Assembly (NCBI RefSeq): GCF_947501425.1
Contig: NZ_CANMVN010000002.1
Coordinates: 434,001-498,000 of the forward strand
Reading direction: 5' to 3'
DNA from: an uncultured Psychroserpens sp.
GTDB lineage: Bacteria > Bacteroidota > Bacteroidia > Flavobacteriales > Flavobacteriaceae
Length of the DNA: 64,000 nt
The notes beneath the pieces were generated by a model, which ran no database searches, was not told where the DNA came from, and was given only the letters and a program-made list of their open reading frames with translations. Shown piece by piece: positions 17,208 through 26,563 of this stretch (positions within the stretch are counted from its first letter, which is position 1; each line of letters begins with the position of its first letter). Position numbers and translations under genes: made by a program.

Positions 17208-18311
17208 CTAAAATTGCCTTCCTAACCATTCTCTAAATTTATATAACGTAGGCAAGGGATCATTTAAAAATGTTTTCACTTCGGTATTGTTCATTAAGTA
17301 TGATCTTTTTAAGATAAATGCTGGTCGACGCTTAATAGACGAAAAAACACCTTTTAAGCGCATATAACTTGTATGTTCATATCCCGTATTTAACACTGGT
17401 TGACCATGAGCTAATTGTATGACCAAATCTGGAAAATTAATTCCTGCAACACGAGACGCTTCAATACTACCCCAAAAACGAGGGTTGATTTCAATGAGTT
17501 TGTAATCATTGGCCTTTTTATCATATCGCATATCCAAATGAGCCACACCTGACCAATCAAGCTTTAGCATGACTTCTCTGACAAGCTCAAATACCTTATC
17601 ATTATCTACAAAATCAAAACCAAGTTGCGGAGCAAACGGACTATGACCCTGTAAAGTCCCTTGCTGAATAGTGTAAGTTATTATTTTTCCGTTGCGACAT
17701 AGCACACTACAATCAATGTCATAACCCTCAATATATTCCTGAATAAACAGAGGTTGACTGATGTTGGGAATCTGCTTCTCAAAATCGGCTTTGGTCGTTA
17801 TCTTAATAATTCCATCACCACCTTTTTGATCTTTAGGCTTTATTAGTATAGGAAAATTGATTGTAGATAACATCGCTTGCTTATCGCTTTCCGAAGTTAT
17901 ATTAAATGATCTGGGATGCCGAATCTCATTTGTCTGAGCAAATTCACTTAAAAGTCTTTTTTCTTTAGCAATTTCAAAATTTGTTAATTCAGGTAGAGGT
18001 ATGATCTTAGAAAATTGAGAGATCGTTTCTTTGTGCTTAATAAAAAAATATAGTTCAGACTCGGCTATTGGTACAACAATGGAGATGTTATTAGCTTGTA
18101 TCTCATTTTTGATTATCTCTAACCAATTAGCTTCAGTAGTTCTCTCATAATACTTGTAATACGAAGTGTATTTCGAATATTTTGTAGCTGTACGCTTTTT
18201 ATTGGAGAGCACAAATAGTTTGTAGCGCTCTACATGAGATAAACATTGTATCACAGATAAAGCCCATGTGCTGTCACCATCTGGCACTAAAACATGTAGT
18301 TTTGTGCTCAT
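17208..18311 (-). CDS. ATP-grasp enzyme (carboxylate-amine ligase-like)
   Basis: A 367-residue protein. N-terminal Rossmann-like domain (1-110), then an ATP-grasp core: FPILIKPKDQKGGDG (ATP-binding loop, about 152-166), PLFIQEYIEGYDID, and the metal-binding EINPRFWGS. ATP-grasp enzymes join a carboxylate to an amine or thiol through an acyl-phosphate. Similar proteins occur with peptide tailoring or cell-wall genes, but nothing next to this one shows its substrate. Transcribed separately, with its own terminator. Confidence 0.8.
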   Translation of the reverse strand: MSTKLHVLVPDGDSTWALSVIQCLSHVERYKLFVLSNKKRTATKYSKYTSYYKYYERTTEANWLEIIKNEIQANNISIVVPIAESELYFFIKHKETISQFSKIIPLPELTNFEIAKEKRLLSEFAQTNEIRHPRSFNITSESDKQAMLSTINFPILIKPKDQKGGDGIIKITTKADFEKQIPNISQPLFIQEYIEGYDIDCSVLCRNGKIITYTIQQGTLQGHSPFAPQLGFDFVDNDKVFELVREVMLKLDWSGVAHLDMRYDKKANDYKLIEINPRFWGSIEASRVAGINFPDLVIQLAHGQPVLNTGYEHTSYMRLKGVFSSIKRRPAFILKRSYLMNNTEVKTFLNDPLPTLYKFREWLGRQF

Positions 18312-18364
18312 ATTATCATAGAGAGTAAATAATTAATAGGGATTCAATATCAAATATACTATTT

Positions 18365-19312
18365 TTAAAACGTAATATCTTGTGATTGCTTTTGAGCACT
18401 TTTAAATTCCTGAATCATGTCCTCAACAATTTGAGCAGCAGGCTTAATATCATGGATTAATCCTGCAATTTGACCAATCTCTAATTCGCCATCTTCCAAA
18501 TCACCTTCAAACATCCCACGTTTAGCTCGGGCACGACCTAACAGTGTTTTAAGTTCTTCAATGGATGGTCCTGTTTTATAGAGTTCCTGAACTTCATCAA
18601 AGAATTTATTCTTTATTAAACGAACAGGTGCCAATTCTTTCAAGGTTAATTGAGTGTCACCTTCTTTAGCATCAACAACCACGTTTTTAAATGCTTCATG
18701 AGCAGATGATTCTTCACTAGCAACGAAACGGCTTCCAACCTGAACCGCATCTGCACCTAGAATCATTACCGCTAGCATAATTTGTCCGGTAGCAATTCCT
18801 CCTGCTGCTATTAACGGAATCTTTAATTGTTCTTTAACCATTGGAATTAGCGTTAAAGTAGTAGTTTCTTCTCTTCCGTTATGACCACCTGCTTCAAAAC
18901 CTTCGGCAACCACAGCATCAACACCTGCGTCTTGAGCTTTCAATGCAAATTTTACACTACTCACTACATGAACTACAGTGATTCCTCTTTCTTTCAACCA
19001 TGAGGTCCAAGTTTTAGGGTTTCCTGCTGAAGTAAATACAATCTTTACACCTTCGTCCACAATAATATTCATGATCTCTTCGATGTTTGGATATAACATC
19101 GGAACATTAACTCCAAAAGGTTTGTCTGTTGCTTTTTTACATTTTTGAATATGGTCACGAAGCACATCCGGATACATTGAACCTGCGCCAATTAAACCTA
19201 ATGCTCCTGCATTACTAGCTGCGGAAGCAAGTCTCCAACCACTATTCCAAATCATTCCAGCTTGAATAATTGGATATTTGATATGGAAGAGCTCAGTAAT
19301 TTTATTAGCCAT
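18365..19312 (-). CDS. NPD-type nitronate monooxygenase / FMN oxidoreductase
   Basis: A 315-residue TIM-barrel flavoprotein. It shows the family elements YPIIQAGMIWNSG at the N-terminus, EGFEAGGHNGR (about 138-148) and LIAAGGIATGQIM with GADAVQVGSRF (FMN phosphate binding). Family members oxidise nitronates; some relatives are FabK-like enoyl reductases, so the exact reaction is not certain. Its ATG follows directly on the stop of the subtilase gene (TAAATG), so the two are coupled although their roles seem unrelated. Confidence 0.88.
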   Translation of the reverse strand: MANKITELFHIKYPIIQAGMIWNSGWRLASAASNAGALGLIGAGSMYPDVLRDHIQKCKKATDKPFGVNVPMLYPNIEEIMNIIVDEGVKIVFTSAGNPKTWTSWLKERGITVVHVVSSVKFALKAQDAGVDAVVAEGFEAGGHNGREETTTLTLIPMVKEQLKIPLIAAGGIATGQIMLAVMILGADAVQVGSRFVASEESSAHEAFKNVVVDAKEGDTQLTLKELAPVRLIKNKFFDEVQELYKTGPSIEELKTLLGRARAKRGMFEGDLEDGELEIGQIAGLIHDIKPAAQIVEDMIQEFKSAQKQSQDITF

Positions 19313-20923
19313 TTATGATTTTATAAGTTTAAATGTTTTTGAAGTATTACCAGATTGAAATAATAGAATATAGATACCTGGCGATATTGAAGATACATCC
19401 AACTGACTGGCAGAAGAGTTAACTTCTTGTTCTAATATAATTTTCCCAAGCGTATCATAAACAATCATTGTTGTTGTTTCATTAGCTGTAGGAATCTGTA
19501 TGCTTAAAATGTTAGTCACAGGGTTTGGATACACCTTAAAACTAAAAAACGTCTCTTCCTGTAATGAAAGTCCAATGTCTCTGGCTATTTCTAAATTTGG
19601 AATCCCATAGCCTAAAAAATAATCTGGCGTAGTGTATTGTGATGCAGATTGCCTTACATATTGTTTAATCTCTTCATTTGTTGCATCAGGCAAAGCTTGC
19701 CATAATGAGGCAATACCTCCAGCCATTATCGGAGCACTAAACGATGTTCCATTATTATTAACAATAGTATTGGTGTCATCAATTACAAAAGCTGCAGCTC
19801 CTCGAGCTACAACATCTGGTTTCTGTGAAGGTTGAAAAGCACTTCCCTGAGAGCTAAAACCTGCGTATTCACCATCGGCATTAACAGCACCTACAGTTAA
19901 CACCCCTTGAGCATCAGCAGGTGCACCAACACCAGTAGCACCAGAATTTCCAGCTGATATAACTACCAGAATTCCTTTTTCATTAGCAATATCAGCTCCT
20001 CTTGTAATAAAAGCAGTTGCTCCATCTAAATCTTCAGGAGCATAACTATAGTTTTGATTTTGATAGGTTCTATAACCTAATGAACTATTTATGATATGTA
20101 CACCAAGACTATCAGAACGTTCCGCAGCTTCGACCCAATAGGCTTCTTCAACTGGTGTCTCACTCGAAACATCTTCGGTCCTAAATAGATAATACGTCGC
20201 ATCTGGAGCAGTTCCTACAAACTGATCTTGAACAAAGCCTGCCATATTACTTAAAACTTTCGTTCCATGATCATTTCCTATGAATTCATAAACATTTTCA
20301 TTTCGTCCAACAAAATCATAACCATCTAACAAATCGCCATTATCACGCAAACGTTGAAAAGCAGCCATAGTATCTGCATTTGCAAACCCTGAATCCAGAA
20401 CAGCAATAATAATACCTTCTCCTGTATAATTTTCCAGATGAAGTGCGTTGGCATTGATCATGTTAACCTGATTTTGAGTATCTCCATAATTAAAATCTAC
20501 AGTTGCATTTTCAATTGCGAATTTATCTGAGATCTCAGCAGACCTAGACAAGGTGTTTAAACTCCTATCTGCAAATTCAACAGCCTCTACAAATTCAAAA
20601 TCTGAGACTAATGCATTAATATCCTCTTCAGATCCACGAACATAAACTGCATTAAACCATTTGGACTTTGCAAAAACAGTCACTCCTGTTTCAGGAGCTT
20701 TGAGTTGAGTAATGTAAGCTTCGTTGACAGGAACATCACGTTCATCTATACTTATACCATGATTACTTTTGCGATCGATGGCTTGTTGAGTTAAAATGGT
20801 GATTGGATTATCAATTGCATCTTGCACATTTTCTTTTGCGTTGAAATAAACCCAAGCATCTTGTTCCTGAGCGATAGCATTCAACTGAAATAGCACAATA
20901 CAAACAAGTAGGATTTTCTTCAT
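19313..20923 (-). CDS. S8 subtilisin-family protease with type IX sorting domain
   Basis: A 536-residue secreted protease. Signal peptide 1-19 (ending AIAQ); a propeptide-like region to about 155; catalytic triad D177 (VLDSG), H219 (NDHGT) and S394 (NGTSFSAP), with the oxyanion asparagine N326 (SAGNSG). The tail from about 465 (VYPNPVTNILSI, ending FKLIKS) is a type A sorting signal, so it should leave the cell through the type IX machine. A likely role is extracellular protein breakdown. All catalytic residues are present. Confidence 0.93.
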   Translation of the reverse strand: MKKILLVCIVLFQLNAIAQEQDAWVYFNAKENVQDAIDNPITILTQQAIDRKSNHGISIDERDVPVNEAYITQLKAPETGVTVFAKSKWFNAVYVRGSEEDINALVSDFEFVEAVEFADRSLNTLSRSAEISDKFAIENATVDFNYGDTQNQVNMINANALHLENYTGEGIIIAVLDSGFANADTMAAFQRLRDNGDLLDGYDFVGRNENVYEFIGNDHGTKVLSNMAGFVQDQFVGTAPDATYYLFRTEDVSSETPVEEAYWVEAAERSDSLGVHIINSSLGYRTYQNQNYSYAPEDLDGATAFITRGADIANEKGILVVISAGNSGATGVGAPADAQGVLTVGAVNADGEYAGFSSQGSAFQPSQKPDVVARGAAAFVIDDTNTIVNNNGTSFSAPIMAGGIASLWQALPDATNEEIKQYVRQSASQYTTPDYFLGYGIPNLEIARDIGLSLQEETFFSFKVYPNPVTNILSIQIPTANETTTMIVYDTLGKIILEQEVNSSASQLDVSSISPGIYILLFQSGNTSKTFKLIKS

Positions 20924-20992
20924 AGCAATTTATATTTCATTTAAAAACCAGGTTGTTTTTTAACTTGAAAAATAAGATTTCTGTACTGCAAT

Positions 20993-22180
20993 TTAAGAAA
21001 TTACTCCCGAACCTACTAATTCGTCATCCAGATACCAAGCCACAAACTGACCTTCTGTAATTGCCGATTGTGGATTTTCAAATTCGACAAAAAGACCGTT
21101 ATCTACTTTGTAGAGTGTAGCTTTCTCAAGAGGTTGTCGGTAACGAATTCTAGCTTTGACTTCCATAGTTTCATCTACGTCCAGTGTTAGATCTTCACGA
21201 ATCCAATGTAATTCATCATTAGTAACAAACAAAGCTCTTTTTAAAAGCCCTGGATGAGATTTTCCCTGACCAGTATAAATAACATTGTCATCAACATCTG
21301 TTTCAATAACAAAGAGAGGCTCAACAGTTCCTCCAACAGCCAGACCTTTTCGTTGCCCTTTAGTAAAGTAGTGTGCACCTTGATGCTTTCCAACGATTTT
21401 TCCGTCGGAAACCGAGTAATTGATTTTCTTTGTTAAATACTGAAGTTCTTTTTCTTTAGAATCGAATTTGGGACTATCTGAAGTATACAAAGCTTTATCT
21501 TCAGGAATTTCAACAATCACACCTTCCTTTGGCTTTAATTTTTGCTGAAGAAATTCTGGTAATCTCACTTTTCCTATGAAACATAAACCCTGAGAATCCT
21601 TTTTATCTGCAGTGACCAAATCTAACTTAGTTGCAATATCACGAACTTCAGGTTTGGTCAGTTCTCCAATTGGGAAAAGCGCTTTAGATAATTGTTCTTG
21701 AGATAATTGACATAGGAAATAGGATTGATCTTTGTTGTTATCTACACCAGACAAGAGCTGATAGATAGTTTGCCCATCCTTTTCAAAAGTACCCTTCCGA
21801 CAATAATGCCCTGTTGCTACATAATCAGCACCAAGGTCTAATGCTATTTTCATAAAGACATCAAACTTGATTTCTCTGTTGCAAAGCACATCTGGATTTG
21901 GCGTTCTTCCTTTTTGATATTCATCAAACATATAGTCTACAATTCGCTCTTTGTATTGCTCACTTAGATCTATGGTTTGGAATGGAATACCCAATTTGTC
22001 AGCTACCAACATGGCATCGTTACTATCGTCTAACCATGGACATTCATCTGAAATAGTCACAGAATCATCATGCCAATTTTTCATAAACAAGCCAATAACC
22101 TCATAGCCTTGCTCCTTTAATAAATAGGCAGCAACACTTGAATCTACACCTCCTGAAAGTCCGACAATTACTCTTTTCAT
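20993..22180 (-). CDS. mnmA: tRNA-specific 2-thiouridylase MnmA
   Basis: A 395-residue enzyme that puts sulfur on U34 of tRNAs for Lys, Glu and Gln. The ATP-pyrophosphatase loop SGGVDSS is at 9-15; the two catalytic cysteines are C100 (PDVLCN) and C200 (QGLCFIG). C-terminal beta-barrel from about 300. Normal length for the family and full set of motifs. It stands alone between the subtilase and the MORN-repeat gene, all on the minus strand with gaps of 69 and 168 bases. Confidence 0.95.
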   Translation of the reverse strand: MKRVIVGLSGGVDSSVAAYLLKEQGYEVIGLFMKNWHDDSVTISDECPWLDDSNDAMLVADKLGIPFQTIDLSEQYKERIVDYMFDEYQKGRTPNPDVLCNREIKFDVFMKIALDLGADYVATGHYCRKGTFEKDGQTIYQLLSGVDNNKDQSYFLCQLSQEQLSKALFPIGELTKPEVRDIATKLDLVTADKKDSQGLCFIGKVRLPEFLQQKLKPKEGVIVEIPEDKALYTSDSPKFDSKEKELQYLTKKINYSVSDGKIVGKHQGAHYFTKGQRKGLAVGGTVEPLFVIETDVDDNVIYTGQGKSHPGLLKRALFVTNDELHWIREDLTLDVDETMEVKARIRYRQPLEKATLYKVDNGLFVEFENPQSAITEGQFVAWYLDDELVGSGVIS

Positions 22181-22348
22181 CTGATAGTCAATATTCTTTT
22201 TTATAGGACAGATGGAACACTTAAGTTCATCTTAACTAAATCTAATAAACACCTTATTCGCGTGTTTCATTTTGCAAAATTAAGAAATAAAAATAGCAAC
22301 AGGATATCTGCTGCTATTATAATTACCTATACAATGTATTAGTTTAGA

Positions 22349-23053
22349 CTATTGCTTTTTCGGATTTTTACTTCGCTTGGTATGGTCTTTAGTTTTGACA
22401 AGTTTTCCGCCTTCATAGTATTTCCATATGCCATGCTTAAGATCATTTTTGTAGGCGCCCTTTGCTGCAATATTTCCATCTGCATCATAGTATGTAGATA
22501 CGCCGTTGAGCTGGTCATTTTTATAGAGAAACTTTTTAAGGACATTTCCATTTTCAGCATACCAAATAGATTCACCTTCGAGTTTGCCATTGCTGTAATT
22601 TGATCGTTCTGCAATAGAACCATCGGTATATAATATTTGCTTTTCTCCATCAAGTTCACCATTATCGTTATAGTATTCAATAGACATAATGTTATCACTC
22701 TTATTATGGTAATAGATCCACTTCCCAAAACGAAGTTTGCCATTCATCTGTCCTTCACTGATAAGCTTTCCTTTGGAGGACAAAAACTTAACCAAAGCGT
22801 TGTTATTCTGATCATTAAACTCTTTTGTTGCACTCAACACACTCTTTCCTTTACTGAGTTTATAGAACTTAAAGATTCCTATTTCTTTTCCATGGTTAAA
22901 CTGTCCTTCATATCGTAATTCTTTAGTTTTATCAAAGTACTTCCTCCAAATTCCATGGCGTTTACCATCTTCATCAAACTGATTTACAGTATTTTGAGCA
23001 TTTAAACTTAAAGATGCAATTGTTAAAATATATATAAAAAAATGACGCTTCAT
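22349..23053 (-). CDS. exported MORN-repeat protein
   Basis: A 234-residue protein with a signal peptide (1-19, ending LNAQ) and about nine MORN-type repeats with cores such as GKRHGIWRKYF, GELDGEKQILY and GNIAAKGAYKNDLKHG. Database annotation often labels this family YwqK-like antitoxin, but export and genome position give no toxin partner here. The repeats form a beta-solenoid-like strip probably used for binding at the envelope. The last 20 residues are basic. Function unknown. Confidence 0.8.
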   Translation of the reverse strand: MKRHFFIYILTIASLSLNAQNTVNQFDEDGKRHGIWRKYFDKTKELRYEGQFNHGKEIGIFKFYKLSKGKSVLSATKEFNDQNNNALVKFLSSKGKLISEGQMNGKLRFGKWIYYHNKSDNIMSIEYYNDNGELDGEKQILYTDGSIAERSNYSNGKLEGESIWYAENGNVLKKFLYKNDQLNGVSTYYDADGNIAAKGAYKNDLKHGIWKYYEGGKLVKTKDHTKRSKNPKKQ

Positions 23054-23135
23054 CTAGTTTTGTTTAATCATTTGTTAGATTTGTTGAACAGACTAATTTT
23101 TTATTAATAATGTTGAACAACAAAAACTCAAAAAA

Positions 23136-24557
23136 ATGAAAATTATTTCAAAAACATTAAAATTTCTACCGTTATTTTTATTTGCTCTTGTAATTGCATC
23201 ATGTAGCAATGACGATGATGGTACTCCAGTACTACCACAACCTCAAAATATTGTGGAGATCGCTGCTGGAAATTCAGATTTAACAAGTTTAGTAGCTGCT
23301 TTACAAGCTGCAGATGGAGATTTAGTAAACGTATTAAGTGGTAGTGGTCCATTTACTGTACTTGCTCCAACAAATGCTGCTTTTGCAACATTTTTAAGCG
23401 ACAACGGATTCTCACAATTAAGTGATGTACCAACAGATCTTTTATCACAAGTATTATTAAACCATGTTATTTCAGCAGATTTAACTTCAGGTGATTTAGT
23501 AGGCTTAGGAGCAGGATACACAAGTACTAACGCTACAGGTGTTGGTGGAAGAAACTTAAGTATTTACTTCAATACTGATGGAGGCGTTGAATTTAACGGC
23601 ATATCATCTGTGACTCCAGATGGTGCTGATATTGATGCTTCAAATGGAACTATACACATTGTAGACCGAGTAATCGGACTTCCAACAATTGTAGACCATG
23701 CTGTGGCAAATCCTGGATTTAGCAACTTGGTTGCTGCTTTAGGCGCTGCTGATGGAGACCTTGTAAACGTTCTTAGTGGTGCTGGACCATTTACAGTACT
23801 GGCACCAGATAATGATGCATTTGTTACATTTTTAGACGGAACACCATTAGGAGATGTTCCAACTGATGTTTTAGCCAATATCTTATTAAACCATGTTATT
23901 GGTAGCGATGTCGCTTCTAGTTCATTGGTAGCTGCTGGAGCTGGATATACAAATACATTAGCAACAGGACCAAATGATAACAATCTAAGCTTATATTACA
24001 ATACTAGCGATGGTGTTCGTTTTAATGGTGTGTCTTCTGTAGATCAAGCGGATGTCATTGGAACAAACGGAATTATACATGCTGTAGGTACTGTAATTGA
24101 TATTCCTTCAGTAGTAACATTTGCAACTGCAGATCCAAACTTCTCAACCTTAGTAACTGCGTTAACAGATTTAACACCAGCGACAGACTTTGTTGCAACA
24201 CTATCAACTGCAAACGGAACAGCTCCTGCGCCTTTTACAGTATTTGCGCCTACAAACGCAGCTTTCGATGCATTAGACGCTATACCAGCAGAAGATGTAT
24301 TAACGCAAGTATTATTACACCATGTTTTAGATGAGGCCAATGTAACGTCTTCTGATTTAATAGAAAGTAATGGAGCAAATCCAACAATGTTAAACGGACA
24401 AGCCATTACAATTAGTGTACCAGGCACAGGAGATAACATTGCAGATGTTACAGATGGTGCTGGAAATACAGATGTAGGAATTGTAGCGGTAGATGTACAA
24501 GCCGGAAACGGAGTCATCCACGTATTAAACAAAGTGATGTTACCGTCTGCTGATTAA
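23136..24557 (+). CDS. lipoprotein with three FAS1 (fasciclin) domains
   Basis: A 473-residue lipoprotein (ending VIASC, C23). The residues after the cysteine are SNDDDG, close to the serine-acidic signal that sends Bacteroidota lipoproteins to the cell surface. Three FAS1 domains follow (about 42-180, 182-318, 320-472), each with the FTVLAPTNAAF-type first motif and a final NGxIHxVxxV strand. Domains 1 and 2 are very similar (DGDLVNVLSG, GPFTVLAP, LLNHVI) and look like a recent duplication; domain 3 is more distant. FAS1 proteins mediate adhesion. Monocistronic with a strong terminator. Confidence 0.9.
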   Translation: MKIISKTLKFLPLFLFALVIASCSNDDDGTPVLPQPQNIVEIAAGNSDLTSLVAALQAADGDLVNVLSGSGPFTVLAPTNAAFATFLSDNGFSQLSDVPTDLLSQVLLNHVISADLTSGDLVGLGAGYTSTNATGVGGRNLSIYFNTDGGVEFNGISSVTPDGADIDASNGTIHIVDRVIGLPTIVDHAVANPGFSNLVAALGAADGDLVNVLSGAGPFTVLAPDNDAFVTFLDGTPLGDVPTDVLANILLNHVIGSDVASSSLVAAGAGYTNTLATGPNDNNLSLYYNTSDGVRFNGVSSVDQADVIGTNGIIHAVGTVIDIPSVVTFATADPNFSTLVTALTDLTPATDFVATLSTANGTAPAPFTVFAPTNAAFDALDAIPAEDVLTQVLLHHVLDEANVTSSDLIESNGANPTMLNGQAITISVPGTGDNIADVTDGAGNTDVGIVAVDVQAGNGVIHVLNKVMLPSAD

Positions 24558-24623
24558 TCACATTCTTATAAGTTCATTCGAAATTGATTAATAGCAGTAA
24601 TTGAATTAGAATGAATTCAATGA

Positions 24624-24654
24624 AGAGCCTCTAGACCATCTAGAGGCTCTTTTT
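24624..24654 (+). terminator. terminator of the FAS1 gene
   Basis: AGAGCCTCTAGA-cca-TCTAGAGGCTCT followed by TTTT: a perfect 12-base stem and T-run, 66 bases after the stop codon. Confidence 0.85.
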
Positions 24655-24740
24655 ATTGGGCTACGTTTCAAAATTATTTACACACTATTATTACTGTTTG
24701 AAAATGACATTACAATAAATAACAAATGCATTAATACAAA

Positions 24741-24773
24741 AAGTCCTTAGATATCAACTAAGGGCTTTTTTTT
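24741..24773 (+). terminator. second, orphan terminator
   Basis: AAGTCCTTAG-atatcaa-CTAAGGGCTT with a G-T pair, followed by eight T. No gene lies between this hairpin and the FAS1 terminator 90 bases before. The rest of the gap 24558-24969 is AT-rich with only a 33-codon frame (24792-24893) that has no support. Confidence 0.75.
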
Positions 24774-24969
24774 TAGATTGAGCAGGACTATATGTTAAAC
24801 GCAACGTCTTCGCTTACAAAATTACATTTACCTGATAATCAAAACAATAAGAATATTTGCAAAGAATCAATCTCAATGTTAATATTTGTTTAATGTTTTG
24901 TTAATTTTATTAAACAAAATTCAATTTTTAAGTAACTTTAATAAAATTAATGCAAAAAAAATTAAAATT

Positions 24970-26490
24970 ATGAAAAAAACATTACTCTTTATCACGTTGT
25001 TAAGCGCCTATTTAATGTTTGGCCAAGCAACTACAAATCAATCAGTTGGAACCGTTAACTCAAGTATAACGAATCCAACTGGACCTCAAGCCAGTGAAAT
25101 CTTTAGATTTAGAGCTGGTAATGTGACACAATTGGATGATGGATCCAATTTTACTTTCAATAACTCTCGATGGTTTGCCTTAGGTCGTGTGCCTACAGGT
25201 TCACAATCTGTGTATGGATTACGTTTTCAAATCCCAAATAAGTCATTAACTTTTGGTTATCAAAACATCAACAACGCTAATGACAAACCTAGAATCCAAT
25301 GGATAGGCAGTGATGCGAGTAGCAATGACCTTGAGTTTAGAGTTGCTAATAGCTTTACCTCTACCAATTCTACTCTTGTAGCAACAATGGATAATGAAGG
25401 AAGTACAACATTTGGAAGAGTTCGAAGTATAGGTGCTTTTTCAAGTCTAGCCAGAGTAGAAATCGACAATATAAGTAGAGGAGGCTTAAAAGGAAGTACC
25501 GCTACTGGTTTAAAGATAAACTCAGATCCTATATCCAAAAGTAATACGTGTAGAGGAATTGATATAACATCAAACGCTGGTAACATCTTTAATATTGGCG
25601 GTAATATCCTAACCCAAGGACCGAACAGTACTGGATTAAACTTACAAACTAGTGGAACAAATCGAAGTATAGGGATTAGTTCTAGAGTTACTAGTGGTAG
25701 TAATGAAAAGATTGCAGTTTTTGGATCAACATTTCTTACTAGCGGATTTGATGCTGCTATTTACGGTGAGGTTAGTTTAGGAGGTTCAAACAGTTTTGCT
25801 GGCTATTTTGACGGAAATGTTTTCACTACAGGATCTTATTTGCCATCAGACAGAAAATTAAAAGAAAATGTAAAAGAAGAAACAAACGTGTTAGAACGTC
25901 TGGCGCTCCTAAGACCAATTACGTACGATTACAAAATAATGAGCGAAATAAGTTTATCTGATAAGAAACAACATGGTTTCATCTCACAAGAATTTGCAGA
26001 AGTATTTCCAGAACTAACACTAGACATCACAAAACCTGTTTTTGATAAAGAAGGAAATACTACATCAAAATTTTCTTTTAAGTCGATTAATTACACTGGA
26101 ATGATCTCTATCTTGACAGCAGCTGTTAATGAACTTAATGATGAAGTTAAATTACTCAAGGAGGAATTAGCAGAATTGAAAGGTCAGAAACTTTCAAAGG
26201 AAAGCAATAACGAGTTATCCACAGAAAATAGTACAGGAGCTCAACTTGAGCAAAATATTCCAAATCCGTTTACAGATCGAACAACGATTCGTTACCAATT
26301 ACAGGAAGGCGCTAGCGATGCCAGCTTAATGGTTTTTGATATGAATGGTAGAATTGTTAGAGAGTTCAAACTATCAAATAAAAGCGGTGAAATTACCATC
26401 AACGCATCGCAAATAGGCAAAGGAATGTTTATATATAGTTTAGTTCTAAATGGTCAGGAATTGATCTCTAAAAGAATGATTATAAAATAA
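24970..26490 (+). CDS. secreted protein with S74 intramolecular chaperone and type IX sorting domain
   Basis: A 506-residue protein from the ATG at 24970, where a good signal peptide begins (MKKTLLFITLLSAYLMFGQ); the frame upstream to 24886 adds 28 residues that would mask it. Residues 20-290 are a repetitive beta-rich passenger. At about 300-400 is a peptidase S74-like domain (SDRKLKENVKEE, ITYDYKI, KQHGFISQEF), in phages the self-cleaving chaperone that assembles trimeric fibres. A short coiled coil follows (ELNDEVKLLKEELAELKG), then the sorting tail (IPNPFTDRTTIRY, ending KRMIIK). It probably forms a trimeric surface fibre. Confidence 0.85.
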   Translation: MKKTLLFITLLSAYLMFGQATTNQSVGTVNSSITNPTGPQASEIFRFRAGNVTQLDDGSNFTFNNSRWFALGRVPTGSQSVYGLRFQIPNKSLTFGYQNINNANDKPRIQWIGSDASSNDLEFRVANSFTSTNSTLVATMDNEGSTTFGRVRSIGAFSSLARVEIDNISRGGLKGSTATGLKINSDPISKSNTCRGIDITSNAGNIFNIGGNILTQGPNSTGLNLQTSGTNRSIGISSRVTSGSNEKIAVFGSTFLTSGFDAAIYGEVSLGGSNSFAGYFDGNVFTTGSYLPSDRKLKENVKEETNVLERLALLRPITYDYKIMSEISLSDKKQHGFISQEFAEVFPELTLDITKPVFDKEGNTTSKFSFKSINYTGMISILTAAVNELNDEVKLLKEELAELKGQKLSKESNNELSTENSTGAQLEQNIPNPFTDRTTIRYQLQEGASDASLMVFDMNGRIVREFKLSNKSGEITINASQIGKGMFIYSLVLNGQELISKRMIIK

Positions 26491-26510
26491 AACTACTTGC
26501 AACCAACCAA

Positions 26511-26543
26511 AAGAGCCTTTAGAATAGTCTAAAGGCTCTTTTA
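26511..26543. terminator. bidirectional terminator between the S74 protein gene and yidC
   Basis: AAGAGCCTTTAGA-atag-TCTAAAGGCTCTT, a perfect 13-base stem flanked by A-run and T-run, between two convergent genes. Confidence 0.88.
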
Positions 26544-26563
26544 TATGTTCTATTTAAACGTTC

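Noticed and set aside
22349-23053. Reading the MORN-repeat gene as an antitoxin with a toxin partner
   Set aside because: The product has a signal peptide and no toxin-like gene adjoins it; the family label is not evidence.
24792-24893. 33-codon frame between the orphan terminator and the S74 gene
   Set aside because: Too short, no promoter or conserved feature; likely chance.
24886-24969. Upstream extension of the S74 protein to 24886
   Set aside because: It adds 28 Asn/Lys-rich residues before a perfect signal peptide start at 24970.
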